A stretch of 55,072 bases of DNA, taken from JBHHYU01 sp046757725 (lineage in GTDB: Bacteria; Desulfobacterota; Binatia; UBA9968). The stretch's first letter is position 1. The number at the start of each line of letters is the position of its first letter. Made by a program: the position numbers and the translations under genes. The DNA lies in NCBI GenBank assembly GCA_046757725.1, contig JBHHYU010000013.1, positions 1 to 55,072 of the forward strand. Reading direction: 5' to 3'. Of the stretch, positions 1-8,541 are shown piece after piece. Under the pieces are notes generated by a model. The model was not told the origin of the DNA, searched no databases, and saw nothing but the letters and a program-made list of their open reading frames with translations.

Positions 1-293
1 GGGTACATGAAGATCCCCCCTTTGATAAAAAAGTCAATCATGAATTTCCTCGAAATTTTTTTCCTTTACCTCATACCCCAGCAACGGATACATAGCAAAT
101 ACCCGTATTATTAGCTTTGCGTTTTTGCAATTACGAGCTATCGTTTTAGGAACATAACATGGGTACATTATAAAACGATCTGTTATTTTTTGTGTTGCAT
201 AACTTAATGCCCCAGCACAATAATTTACTATAAAAGCGTTTAGCTTTAGCTAAGAAAAAAAGAGAAATATTTTTGTAAAATATCATTTTTTTC
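1..293. other. AT-rich intergenic region, no gene seen
   Basis: I see no supported gene here. The stretch is clearly richer in A and T than the rest of the window. It contains a 9-bp inverted repeat (ATCGTTTTA at 140-148, TAAAACGAT at 171-179) that encloses the word GGGTACAT at 161-168; the same word opens the window at base 1. The arrangement could be an operator or a decayed repeat, but nothing identifies it. Confidence 0.4.
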
Positions 294-323
294 TTGACAT
301 ACAACGGATTGTGTCGTTATAAT
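294..323 (+). promoter_or_regulatory. sigma70-type promoter for the lysine-rich peptide gene
   Basis: A perfect -35 box TTGACA lies at 294-299 and a perfect -10 box TATAAT at 318-323, with an 18-base spacer in AT-rich surroundings. Transcription would start near 330 and leave a leader of about 107 bases before the start codon at 438. This is the strongest promoter match in the window. Confidence 0.8.
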
Positions 324-437
324 TTGTTTACCTACAAAATGTGGGAGGGTTTCTACCGAATCACGTCTTCGCCTGAGTAGTAAGTTTCTTCCTCTTCCAT
401 AGATACCCACCCCCGGGAATCCTAAAAGGAGGTGCTT

Positions 438-497
438 ATGGCTGCAAAGAAAAAGGCCAAGAAGAAAGTAGCTAAAAAGAAAAAGAAGAAGAGGTAA
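438..497 (+). CDS. 19-residue lysine-rich basic peptide
   Basis: The product is 19 residues with 12 lysines and 1 arginine; the rest are alanine, valine and the start methionine. The start is well supported: AAAAGGAGGTG at 425-435 sits just before the ATG, a nearly perfect ribosome binding site. The gene has its own consensus promoter (294-323) and is followed by two hairpins, the second a likely terminator (581-620), so it looks like a single-gene, strongly expressed unit. The composition resembles the tails of histone H1-like and other nucleic-acid-binding proteins, and a DNA, RNA or polyanion partner is likely by charge alone. I recognise no family. It is too short for standard gene callers, so its reality rests on the signals around it. 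Confidence 0.65.
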   Translation: MAAKKKAKKKVAKKKKKKR

Positions 498-552
498 AGT
501 TTGTTGAGAGGTGGAGTGGTGGTGAATTAAACCCTCCTTATCTCAGGCGACA

Positions 553-573
553 GGGTAGCTGTTCTAGCTACCC
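553..573 (+). other. hairpin downstream of the lysine-rich peptide gene
   Basis: A perfect 8-bp stem (GGGTAGCT at 553-560, AGCTACCC at 566-573) closes a 5-base loop. No T-tract follows, so it is not a classic terminator. It may stabilise the short mRNA 3' end ahead of the terminator hairpin at 581. Confidence 0.5.
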
Positions 574-580
574 AGAGAAC

Positions 581-620
581 AAGGCCCTCCGAGTTGAACA
601 ACCGGAGGGCCTTGTTTGTT
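581..620 (+). terminator. rho-independent terminator
   Basis: A perfect 11-bp GC-rich stem (AAGGCCCTCCG at 581-591, CGGAGGGCCTT at 603-613) with an 11-base loop is followed by a short T-rich run (GTTTGTT, 614-620). It ends the transcription unit of the lysine-rich peptide. Confidence 0.75.
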
Positions 621-629
621 AGGAGTTCT

Positions 630-662
630 ATGAATAAAAATTTGTCTAGGTTCCGGCGGTGA
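630..662 (+). other. possible 10-codon leader peptide coupled to the hydrolase gene
   Basis: An ATG at 630 follows AGGAG (621-625) and opens a 10-codon frame whose TGA stop (660-662) overlaps the GTG start of the next gene (659-661) in the sequence GTGA. The hydrolase has only a weak ribosome binding site of its own, so this short frame may feed ribosomes to it by coupling. It could also be chance. Confidence 0.25.
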
Positions 663-1507
663 AAACATGGATGGGTAGCCTTCTTACGGATCGATCACCT
701 CCAGAGAGGCAAAAATTCAAATCTTCTCTCGTTTTCATCCACGGCTGTTGGAGTGGCAGTTGGTGCTGGCGGAAATGGGCAACCCATTTTTCCAATCTCG
801 GATGGGACTGTGTGGCAATTAATTTAAGAGGGCGAGCCGAGGAAGGGTCGGGTCAGATTCTCAAGCAACTGAAGTTTCAGGACTGTCTGGACGATCTCAA
901 GCGTGTTATACGGACGTTCTCTCGCCCTCCGGTACTTGTGGCTCATAGTCTAGGCGGGTTACTGGCACAGGAGCTGGCCAAGGTAGAAAGAGTCTCCGCC
1001 ACGGTTCTCATCTCATCCGTTCCTACTGCTGGCTTGGAGAAGGACACTACATATGAACTCCGGATGCTCCGGCTTAAATACATGCCGTTGGTTTTTTTAC
1101 GACGGCCGTTCAGTCTGACGGAGAAAGATTTCAGTCGAAGCTTTTTACCCTCATGGCCCAGATATCGGCATGCGGAGCTTCTTAAGCTTATGGTTCCGGA
1201 ATCGGGTTACCTTGTGAATGAGTTTTTGTGGCGTCGTATTCGAGTCGATCTGGAGCGTATTTCTTGCCCTGTTCTAGTGGTTGGTGGCGAGGAGGATCGA
1301 ATGGTGCCCCTGACTTCCCTGCGTGAGATGGCACGGCAGCTTGGTGCTGACCTGAAGGAATATCCCAACCATGCTCACTGGCTGATAGGTGAGTCGGAGG
1401 AGGAGATGATCGTCGGGGATATACACCGCTGGCTGGTCCAAAAGTTGGGGGAAGAGAACCTTGTTGCGGATTTCTCCGGTGGCCCGGGAGAAGGAATGGA
1501 GGTATGA
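659..1507 (+). CDS. alpha/beta-fold hydrolase
   Basis: A 282-residue soluble alpha/beta hydrolase, probably an esterase or lipase-like enzyme; the substrate is unknown. The oxyanion-hole region is FIHG near residue 28, the nucleophile elbow is AHSLGG with Ser97, the acid is probably Asp213 (GGEEDRMVP) and the base His238 or His240 (NHAHWL). This order and spacing are complete for the fold. There is no signal peptide, so it should act in the cytoplasm. The start is uncertain: GTG at 659 has a weak ribosome binding site, and an ATG at 671 (residue 5) is an alternative. It stands alone between the terminator at 581-620 and the thioredoxin-like gene at 1718. Confidence 0.85.
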   Translation: MKTWMGSLLTDRSPPERQKFKSSLVFIHGCWSGSWCWRKWATHFSNLGWDCVAINLRGRAEEGSGQILKQLKFQDCLDDLKRVIRTFSRPPVLVAHSLGGLLAQELAKVERVSATVLISSVPTAGLEKDTTYELRMLRLKYMPLVFLRRPFSLTEKDFSRSFLPSWPRYRHAELLKLMVPESGYLVNEFLWRRIRVDLERISCPVLVVGGEEDRMVPLTSLREMARQLGADLKEYPNHAHWLIGESEEEMIVGDIHRWLVQKLGEENLVADFSGGPGEGMEV

Positions 1508-1717
1508 GCGGACAAAACAAGAGAGGGAACTTTTCTTCGTGAGTTTCTGTTTGTTAAGCACATGGTTTGTGGCTTATCCTTGCCCACGCATTGCCTATTA
1601 TCGTGTGCGGGGGTAAGCTAAAAGCGGTTGTGTTTATCTCAGTGTCGGGGTAGATCCTCTGTTTGCGTCTGTACTCTAAGCGCAAACGTCAACAATATCT
1701 GTAAAGGTTAAAAGTTT

Positions 1718-2287
1718 ATGATGGGTGACAAGATTAAATGGGTGGGTTTCTTATTTGTGCTTGTGTTGTGCCTTGGAATGGCTCAGGCCTGGAGTTCCGA
1801 GGCTCAAGGTCGGGTGATAAACTACAAGAAGCTGGTGCCGAATTTGGAACCGATGAGAGGTAGCGCTCCAACCCCGGATTTTACCCTTCCGAGCATGGCG
1901 GGGAAGAAGCTGTCATTGAAGGATTTCAGGGGAAAACTGGTTTTTCTAAATTTTTGGGCCAGTTGGTGTGTACCTTGTCGCGCAGAGATGCCTGCCATGG
2001 AGCGTCTCTATCAGGAGTTTAAAGGTAAGGGTTTTGTTATCCTTGCAGTTAACGTAAAAGACATTCGGAAACATGCTCTGAGTTTCATCCGGGAGCTTAA
2101 ACTAACTTATCCAGTAGTTTTTGACCCGGACGGCCAAGTAGGCCTTCTCTACGGCGCATGGGGATTGCCGGCCACTTATCTCATCGGACGTGAAGGGGAA
2201 GGTCTAGCAAGAGCCTGGGGACCCGCTGAGTGGTACAATCGTGGGGCGAGGAAACTGATTAAGGCGCTGTTGGACGAAAAACAATGA
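1718..2287 (+). CDS. periplasmic TlpA/ResA-like thiol-disulfide oxidoreductase
   Basis: A 189-residue thioredoxin-fold protein of the TlpA/ResA family. It has an N-terminal signal or anchor segment (residues 1-25, hydrophobic, ending near AQA-W), then a redoxin domain with the active site WASWCVPCR (Cys84, Cys87) and the cis-proline loop GLPATYLI. The family reduces cysteines of apocytochromes c or other exported proteins in the periplasm. The next gene encodes a CcdA-type membrane electron donor and overlaps it by four bases (ATGA), so the two form a donor-acceptor pair in one operon. The start has a second ATG immediately after; either is possible. Confidence 0.9.
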   Translation: MMGDKIKWVGFLFVLVLCLGMAQAWSSEAQGRVINYKKLVPNLEPMRGSAPTPDFTLPSMAGKKLSLKDFRGKLVFLNFWASWCVPCRAEMPAMERLYQEFKGKGFVILAVNVKDIRKHALSFIRELKLTYPVVFDPDGQVGLLYGAWGLPATYLIGREGEGLARAWGPAEWYNRGARKLIKALLDEKQ

Positions 2288-3021
2288 CCGACGTAAATAT
2301 ATTCGTTGCCTTTACGGCAGGAATCTTCTCTTTCCTTTCCCCTTGTGTTTTGCCGCTGATTCCTTCCTACCTCTCTTTCGTCTCAGGAGTTTCTCTGGAA
2401 GAGATGCGCGCTGTTGAAGTCGAGAGTCGCGTGCGTTGGCGAGTGTTATTGAACTCGCTGGCGTTTATCCTCGGTTTCTCGTTGGTTTTTGTCTCTCTCG
2501 GGATGTCGGCAAGTTTCTTAGGGAGCCTATTTATAAGTTACCGCAGTTTGATTCGTATCCTAGGGGGTAGCTTAATCGTGCTTGTGGGGTTTTACCTCAT
2601 AGGGTTTTTCAAGTTGTCGCTACTGGATCGTTATCTACAGTTTGACTTAAAGGACAAACCTGCGGGTTATCTGGGGTCGGCCTTGGTGGGAATCACTTTC
2701 GCGGTGGCCTGGACCCCCTGTGTGGGGCCGATTTTAGGTGCCATTCTTGCACTGGCTGGGACCTCCGGGGAGGTGGGAAGAGGTGCCCTTCTTCTCGCTG
2801 GCTATGCAGCGGGGCTGGCTGTGCCTTTTTTTCTCAGCGCGATGGCCATCAACTCGTTTTTCCAGTTTTCGCAGAGTTTTCGACGCTACATTCAAGCGGT
2901 TCACGTTGGCGGCGGTGTCCTGTTGGTCATCGTCGGAATGCTTCTGATCACTGACTATATCACCTATCTCAATATCTATGCGATCCGCTTTACCCCTGAG
3001 TGGTTGATCAAGAAACTTTAG
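2284..3021 (+). CDS. ccdA: CcdA/DsbD-like cytochrome c biogenesis membrane protein
   Basis: A 245-residue integral membrane protein that passes electrons from cytoplasmic thioredoxin across the membrane to periplasmic thioredoxin-like proteins. It has the two conserved redox cysteines in family context: FLSPCVLPLIPSY (Cys21) in the first membrane segment and AWTPCVGPILG (Cys146) in the fourth. About six hydrophobic segments are visible and the length fits CcdA. The start codon overlaps the stop of the TlpA-like gene, so translation is probably coupled. TrxA (5241-5567) is a plausible cytoplasmic electron source nearby. Confidence 0.92.
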   Translation: MTDVNIFVAFTAGIFSFLSPCVLPLIPSYLSFVSGVSLEEMRAVEVESRVRWRVLLNSLAFILGFSLVFVSLGMSASFLGSLFISYRSLIRILGGSLIVLVGFYLIGFFKLSLLDRYLQFDLKDKPAGYLGSALVGITFAVAWTPCVGPILGAILALAGTSGEVGRGALLLAGYAAGLAVPFFLSAMAINSFFQFSQSFRRYIQAVHVGGGVLLVIVGMLLITDYITYLNIYAIRFTPEWLIKKL

Positions 3022-3091
3022 CCCGATCTCCACGATCCATTACACGGATTGACCTCACTTTGGGTAAGTGGTAGTTTTTTTCCAATTTTCA

Positions 3092-3112
3092 TCCGTCACA
3101 AATGGTGACGGA
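3092..3112 (+). other. hairpin between ccdA and folE
   Basis: An 8-bp perfect stem (TCCGTCAC at 3092-3099, GTGACGGA at 3105-3112) with a 5-base loop lies in the 129-base gap. There is no T-tract after it. It could be a weak terminator for ccdA or an operator for folE. Confidence 0.35.
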
Positions 3113-3150
3113 ATGACATCTCACAAATCCAATTTCCAGTGGAGAAGAAA

Positions 3151-3699
3151 ATGGAAGACCATGTACGCTCGATCCTGGAGTTTATCGGGGAGGACCCGGA
3201 ACGGGAGGGCCTTAAAAAAACCCCCTCTAGGGTAATAGAGTCGCTGACCTATCTTACGCGTGGATATCAAATGGTTCCTGAAAAAATAATCAATGATGCT
3301 TTGTTTACCGAGGAGTACGAAGAAATGATTGTCCAGAAGGACATCGACTTCTTCTCCCTGTGCGAGCATCACTTGCTCCCTTTTTTCGGTAAGGCCCATG
3401 TGGCCTATATCCCCCGTCACAAGATTGTAGGTGTGTCGAAGTTAGCCCGTTTGGTGGATGTTTACGCCCGAAGACTCCAGGTCCAGGAGCGCCTAACAAG
3501 TCAGATTGCCACCATTGTAATGGAGAAACTGAAGCCCCTGGGGGTAGCTGTAGTGATTGAGGCGGAACATCTCTGTATGAGAATGAGGGGAGTGGAAAAG
3601 CAAAACTCTCTGATTATTACCAGTACACTTCTGGGGGCTTTTAGGGACCGGCAAGAGACACGAAACGAATTTATGAACCTTATTCGTCAAAAGAGCTAA
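3151..3699 (+). CDS. folE: GTP cyclohydrolase I
   Basis: FolE converts GTP to 7,8-dihydroneopterin triphosphate, the first step of folate (and queuosine or pterin) synthesis. The zinc ligands are visible in SLCEHHLLPFFG and EHLCMRMRG, and the N-terminal EDPEREGLKKTP motif is typical of the family. I chose the ATG at 3151 (182 residues) because GGAG at 3141-3144 is well placed before it; a GTG at 3139 would add four residues and has no ribosome binding site. It is followed after 15 bases by pepA, probably in the same transcript. The length is normal for bacterial FolE. Confidence 0.95.
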   Translation: MEDHVRSILEFIGEDPEREGLKKTPSRVIESLTYLTRGYQMVPEKIINDALFTEEYEEMIVQKDIDFFSLCEHHLLPFFGKAHVAYIPRHKIVGVSKLARLVDVYARRLQVQERLTSQIATIVMEKLKPLGVAVVIEAEHLCMRMRGVEKQNSLIITSTLLGAFRDRQETRNEFMNLIRQKS

Positions 3700-3714
3700 G
3701 AGGGGCATCTTGCA

Positions 3715-5190
3715 ATGGAAATCAAGTTCAAAGATATTAGTCCAGAAAGAATCAAAACAGATCTCTTAGTGCTCCCTGTGAGAGAAAAGGAGTTGGAAGA
3801 CTCCGTGCTCCGCAAGTTAGATCGGCTCTTGAAGGGTAGGCTTTCGAGACAAATCAAAAAGACCAGATTTCAGGGAGCTGAAGGCTCCACATTACTCCAC
3901 GGCACCGCAGAACTGCTTCCCTCCTTCTATGTACTTCTCGTAGGGATGGGGAAAAAACACGACATTGAATTAGACTCTTGGAGAAACGCCGCGGGCCGTG
4001 CGGTCAAGGAGGCCAGGGGGGCCGGAGCTGAAGAGATAGCTTTTTTTCTATCACCTGACGGAGCTTCAGAGGGTGTTACCGGAGCGATCATCGAGGGAAC
4101 TCAGATGGCCTCTTATGAGTTCAAGAAATATCGATCCGACCGGAAAACCTCTGCGACACTTCGGAGTCTTACCCTCTTCCGACGTGGCCTCAGAAGAAGC
4201 TTGGTGATGGATCGTTCGTCGCGCCTGGCTCAGGATTTAATCCCTGGTGTTTTCCTGGCTCGCGACCTCGTTAACGAACCTCCCTCTATGACTACGGCCC
4301 ATTATCTGGGAGAACAAGCTGAACGTCATTGTCGGGGTCGGGGACTCACCGTCGAGGTATGGAACAAAAGAAAAATTCAGGCAATGAGGTTGGCGGGACT
4401 CTTGGCGGTCAACCGCGGAAGCGCAGAAGAGCCCAGGTTTATCGTCATTCATTATACACCTGCACGGGTGAAAAAGAAGGTTGCTCTCATTGGTAAGGGG
4501 ATCACCTTTGATTCCGGTGGTCTCTCTTTGAAACCTGCCAAATCCATGGAGACGATGAAACTGGATATGGCAGGTGGAGCTGCGGTTATCGGAACTATGA
4601 GTAGATTACCCATTCTTCGTCCCGAGGTCGAGGTTACGGGTTACATTCCGACCACGGACAACTTGCCCGGCGGACGTGCGCAAAAACCAGGTGACATAAT
4701 CCGGTACCTGAACGGCAAAACGGTTGAGGTCTTGAATACGGATGCGGAGGGAAGATTAATTCTGGCGGATGCCCTGGCGTTGGCGGCCAAAGGGAAGCCT
4801 GATTACATGATTAACTTAGCGACTCTCACGGGTGCGTGTATGGTCGCGCTGGGAGCTGAAGTTGCAGGGATTTTTGGCAATCGTCGGTCGTTGGTAGAAC
4901 ATCTCATCCGCTGTGGCCGAGAAGCGGGTGAGAAGCTCTGGCAACTCCCTCTGGTTAAAGAATACAGAGAGCAGATTAAAGGCAGTGTCGCCGACATCAA
5001 AAATATCGGTGGCTCCTATGGCGGTGCCATTACCGCCGCCCTGTTTCTCCAGGAATTCGTAGGCGACATACCATGGGTCCATCTTGATATTGCCGGGCCG
5101 GCCTTTGCGGAGAAGGAGAAGACGACGTGCCCCAAGGGGGGTACGGGTTTTGGAGTGCTGACGCTACTCAAGTTTCTCTCGACTCTTTGA
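3715..5190 (+). CDS. pepA: leucyl aminopeptidase (M17 family)
   Basis: A 491-residue M17 cytosolic aminopeptidase that removes N-terminal residues from peptides, usually as a hexamer with two metal ions. The catalytic half carries GKGITFDSGGLSLKP (metal-binding lysine and aspartate), KLDMAGGAA and the family signature NTDAEGRLILADAL with its metal-binding aspartate and glutamate. The N-terminal macro-like domain is complete, so the length fits full-size PepA. It follows folE closely on the same strand. Some members also bind DNA; nothing here tells whether this one does. Confidence 0.95.
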   Translation: MEIKFKDISPERIKTDLLVLPVREKELEDSVLRKLDRLLKGRLSRQIKKTRFQGAEGSTLLHGTAELLPSFYVLLVGMGKKHDIELDSWRNAAGRAVKEARGAGAEEIAFFLSPDGASEGVTGAIIEGTQMASYEFKKYRSDRKTSATLRSLTLFRRGLRRSLVMDRSSRLAQDLIPGVFLARDLVNEPPSMTTAHYLGEQAERHCRGRGLTVEVWNKRKIQAMRLAGLLAVNRGSAEEPRFIVIHYTPARVKKKVALIGKGITFDSGGLSLKPAKSMETMKLDMAGGAAVIGTMSRLPILRPEVEVTGYIPTTDNLPGGRAQKPGDIIRYLNGKTVEVLNTDAEGRLILADALALAAKGKPDYMINLATLTGACMVALGAEVAGIFGNRRSLVEHLIRCGREAGEKLWQLPLVKEYREQIKGSVADIKNIGGSYGGAITAALFLQEFVGDIPWVHLDIAGPAFAEKEKTTCPKGGTGFGVLTLLKFLSTL

Positions 5191-5240
5191 TCTCCTCTTC
5201 CAAAAGGTCATAATATTAAAATGAAAGAGAGGTGTAGATC

Positions 5241-5567
5241 GTGGCAAAAATCATAGAGGTAGGAGACAATAACTTCGAGGCCGAGGTCGTTCAATCGGAT
5301 CTGCCCGTGCTTATTGATTTCTGGGCACCCTGGTGTGGACCATGTAAATCTATCGCACCCGTGGTTGATGAAATCGCGGGGGAATACGAAGGTAGGCTTA
5401 AAGTGACCAAAATCAACGTGGATAATAATCCGATGATCCCTTCCCGGTACGGCGTGCGTGGAATTCCCAACCTGATCATCCTTAAGGGAGGTACCGTAAA
5501 GGAGCAGATCGTAGGAGCTGTTCCCAAAGCGAAGCTGATCGATGCTATCGAGAAGGCGCTAGCCTAG
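5241..5567 (+). CDS. trxA: thioredoxin
   Basis: A 108-residue classical cytoplasmic thioredoxin with active site WAPWCGPCK (Cys32, Cys35), the preceding DFW strand and the cis-proline RGIPN loop. It supplies reducing power to reductases and peroxidases, and probably to CcdA nearby. The GTG start at 5241 is preceded by GAGAGGTG (5226-5233). Its stop codon overlaps the stop of rodA on the opposite strand by four bases and no terminator lies between the two genes. Confidence 0.95.
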   Translation: MAKIIEVGDNNFEAEVVQSDLPVLIDFWAPWCGPCKSIAPVVDEIAGEYEGRLKVTKINVDNNPMIPSRYGVRGIPNLIILKGGTVKEQIVGAVPKAKLIDAIEKALA

Positions 5568-6670
5568 TAAAAAGTGAACCGGCGCACACTCACATTCATG
5601 ATTAAACCGACTGCCATCATCATGGATACTAGAGAAGAGCCTCCATAGCTCAACAGAGGAAGGGGGATGCCCACCACAGGTAAAAGCCCCGTTACCATGG
5701 CTACATTGATAACGATCTGCCAGAAAAAGATGCTGATCATCCCAAAAACCAAAAGTGCCCCAAAACGATCTTTAGCCCGTGCTACCACCCGTAAGGAAAA
5801 AGTGATCAACATAAAGTAAAGTCCCAAGAGTATGAAGCAACCTACAAACCCCCATTCCTCGGCCAGGACGGAAAAGATAAAATCTGTATGTTGTGCCGGT
5901 AAAAAGTCAAGCTGATTTTGCGTTCCCAAAAGATAGCCTTTGCCTAACAACCTTCCGGAACCGATGGCAATCTCAGATTGGATCACATGGTAACCTGCCC
6001 CAAGAGGGTCGAGATTTGGATTGAGAAAGGTCCAGATGCGTTTCTGCTGGTATGGTTTTAAAAAAAGCCAGCCGATGGGCATCAAAATGACTCCGGTCGC
6101 AACCAGGTAGAAAACAGAGCGAAGTTGCAAGCCTCCCATGAGGATAACGCTTAGAAACACAAGGGAGAGGATTACAGCAGTCCCAAGATCAGGTTGTGCC
6201 AAGGTCAGAAGAATCAAGGGTGCGGATAGGAAAAACAACGCCCAGAGATCACGCAGGCGATATCCTTCATGAGGTTCATCGTACTGCAGATACTTGGCCA
6301 AGAGCAACACAATTGCCAGCTTAGCGAGTTCTGAGGGCTGCAAAGTGAAAAAACCAAGATTCAGCCAACGCTGGGAACCTCCGCCCACAGATCCAACAAC
6401 CATAACAAGCGAGAGCAATGTAAGTACGATCCCGTAGAAGGGGTAGGCAATATGATCCAGTTGGTGATAATCCACGGTTAGGGCGACCAGCATGGCGACT
6501 ATGCCGATGATCAGCCAATAGAGTTGTTTTAGGGCTAAGCCTCCCGCATGCCCCTCTGTGGTGCTGTACGCTGCGCTGTAGATGGTCAGAATGCCCAGCA
6601 TCACCAGTGCTAGGACGAGGCTAAAAATCACCCAGTCGAAATGGGAAGCGAGTCTGCGGTCAATCTGCAT
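5564..6670 (-). CDS. rodA: rod shape-determining SEDS glycosyltransferase RodA
   Basis: RodA polymerises peptidoglycan strands together with PBP2 in the elongasome. The 368-residue sequence has about ten membrane segments and the family hallmarks GGSQRWLNLGFFTLQPSELAK-like loop, LAQPDLGTA and GIPLPLLSYGGSS near the C terminus. It is the last gene of mreB-mreC-mreD-mrdA-rodA and its start overlaps mrdA by 11 bases, so translation is likely coupled. Its 3' end touches the end of trxA tail to tail. Length and motifs are complete. Confidence 0.95.
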   Translation of the reverse strand: MQIDRRLASHFDWVIFSLVLALVMLGILTIYSAAYSTTEGHAGGLALKQLYWLIIGIVAMLVALTVDYHQLDHIAYPFYGIVLTLLSLVMVVGSVGGGSQRWLNLGFFTLQPSELAKLAIVLLLAKYLQYDEPHEGYRLRDLWALFFLSAPLILLTLAQPDLGTAVILSLVFLSVILMGGLQLRSVFYLVATGVILMPIGWLFLKPYQQKRIWTFLNPNLDPLGAGYHVIQSEIAIGSGRLLGKGYLLGTQNQLDFLPAQHTDFIFSVLAEEWGFVGCFILLGLYFMLITFSLRVVARAKDRFGALLVFGMISIFFWQIVINVAMVTGLLPVVGIPLPLLSYGGSSLVSMMMAVGLIMNVSVRRFTFY

Positions 6671-8534
6671 GTGCCCCTTCCTGCCGGCCGGGATCCTTTT
6701 CCCCAGACGGGTTACGCTTCAGCAAGAAATACTTTTCAATCAAGCTCTTCGCCAGCGGCGCGGCCGCAGAACCCCCATGGCCACCGTGTTCTACCAACAC
6801 GGCCACTGCAATCTCTGGCTTCTCTACGGGAGCGTACGCTACAAACCAGGCGTGGTCCCGAATCTCATAAGGGAGGTGCTTACTCTTGACGACTTGCCCG
6901 CGCATCCGAGTCACCTGGGCCGTCCCCGTCTTTCCGGCGATTTTCACCAGATTAGAGCGTGCCCTCTGGCCTGTACCTCGTTCGCTATTGACCACATCCC
7001 GCAGGGCTCTGTGGATAGTTTGTAGGGTGGTCTTTTTTAAGGCTAGCGAATGGACCTTCTCGGGACCGTACTCACGGATCAACGTGCCGTGCAGAGATTC
7101 TACCCTGCGGACGAACCAGGGGCGGTAAAGTGTTCCTCCGTTGGCTACAGCAGCCATAAGGTTTGCCATCTGGAGAGGAGTAACGGTCACGTACCCCTGA
7201 CCAATCGCAATGGATGGTGTTTCCCCCGGATACCAGGGCTCGCCAAACCGATGCTTTTTCCAGATTGAGTTGGGAATCAAGCCGGCCTTTTCTCCATCGA
7301 GGGCGACCCCGGTTTTCTCACCGAGTCCCAAGGCACGAGCATATTGGGCAATCCGGTCGACACCCACGCGCTGACCGAGCTGGTAAAAATAGACATCGCA
7401 CGATTCAATAATCGCCCGATTTAGATTTACCCAACCGTGCCCCCCCGCCTTCCAACAGCGGAACCGGCGTTTGCCCACCATCAAGAAGCCGGGGTCAAAG
7501 ATGCTGGTCTGGGGTTGGATCAGACCTTCCTCTAGGGCCGCTATGGCAACAACGATCTTAAAGGTAGAACCTGGGGGATATTGCCCCTGGATAGCTCGAT
7601 TGTTGAGAGGATGCCTGTGATCCTGTATGAGGGCATGCCAGGCCTCGGAAGTGATTCCCCGGGCAAAGACATTAGGGTCGAAGGCCGGCGAACTCACCAG
7701 AGCCAGGATGGCTCCAGTATGGATATCCAAAGCTACGATGGCTCCGGCTTTTTTCTCAAGGGCTTGGGTGGCGGTTTCTTGAAGGGTTTGATCCAGAGTC
7801 AAAAAAACATTGTACCCTGGGACGTCTTTCACTTCATGAACAATCTTGACCTGTCGGCCCAGGGCATCGACTTCGACCTGTTGCCCCCCATTCTGGCCCC
7901 GTAGGACATCCTCCCAATTTTTCTCCAGGCCGAATTTACCGATCTCGTCCCCTAACGTATATCCGCTTTTTCTCTGGGCCTTTAGCTGTCGAGGACTGAT
8001 CTCACCCACGTAACCTAGGACGTGGGCACCAGCGCGGTGGTCGAGATAGCTCCGCTTAGGACGAATCCATAGTGTCACACCAGGCAGCTCAAGCTGGTGC
8101 GATTCCACGGTTACCACAGAATTCCAGTCGATGTCTCTTTCCAATACGATTTCCTTGAAGGGTGGCCGCATCTTGTACCTGTCGAGAAGAACGAGAAACT
8201 TGTCTTCCTTTTCTCCGAGAGAACGAGCTAAATACCGGAGCGTGACTTTTGGCTCCGTCGCGTCTTCAGGTACAAAGAGAAGGTCGAACGAAGGATGACT
8301 GTCGATCAGCAATCGGTCATTCCGGTCAAAGACCATCCCCCTCGTCCCGGGGATTTTTTTTATCCGGATGCGGTTGTTTTTAGAGAGATAAGTGAAGCGC
8401 TCCCCTTGAAAAAACTGTAGGACCAAGAGGCGACCCAGCAGGAAAAGAAAAAAGATCGACGTGACTGTTATCAGGAGATGCGTACGCCGGCGAAACTCCG
8501 GGGCAACCTCTTTTTGAGAGGTAAGGGTAAACAT
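6660..8534 (-). CDS. mrdA: penicillin-binding protein 2 (peptidoglycan transpeptidase)
   Basis: PBP2 crosslinks new peptidoglycan during side-wall growth. Near the N terminus is one membrane anchor (about residues 20-40), then the dimerisation domain, then the transpeptidase domain. The three active-site motifs are visible: STFK (Ser323, Lys326), SCD (378-380) in place of the usual SxN or SxD, and KTGT (535-538). The 624-residue length is normal. It lies between mreD (7-base gap) and rodA (11-base overlap) in the cell-shape operon. The start ATG at 8534 has only a weak ribosome binding site, in keeping with coupling to mreD. Confidence 0.95.
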   Translation of the reverse strand: MFTLTSQKEVAPEFRRRTHLLITVTSIFFLFLLGRLLVLQFFQGERFTYLSKNNRIRIKKIPGTRGMVFDRNDRLLIDSHPSFDLLFVPEDATEPKVTLRYLARSLGEKEDKFLVLLDRYKMRPPFKEIVLERDIDWNSVVTVESHQLELPGVTLWIRPKRSYLDHRAGAHVLGYVGEISPRQLKAQRKSGYTLGDEIGKFGLEKNWEDVLRGQNGGQQVEVDALGRQVKIVHEVKDVPGYNVFLTLDQTLQETATQALEKKAGAIVALDIHTGAILALVSSPAFDPNVFARGITSEAWHALIQDHRHPLNNRAIQGQYPPGSTFKIVVAIAALEEGLIQPQTSIFDPGFLMVGKRRFRCWKAGGHGWVNLNRAIIESCDVYFYQLGQRVGVDRIAQYARALGLGEKTGVALDGEKAGLIPNSIWKKHRFGEPWYPGETPSIAIGQGYVTVTPLQMANLMAAVANGGTLYRPWFVRRVESLHGTLIREYGPEKVHSLALKKTTLQTIHRALRDVVNSERGTGQRARSNLVKIAGKTGTAQVTRMRGQVVKSKHLPYEIRDHAWFVAYAPVEKPEIAVAVLVEHGGHGGSAAAPLAKSLIEKYFLLKRNPSGEKDPGRQEGAHAD

Positions 8535-8541
8535 GAGATCG

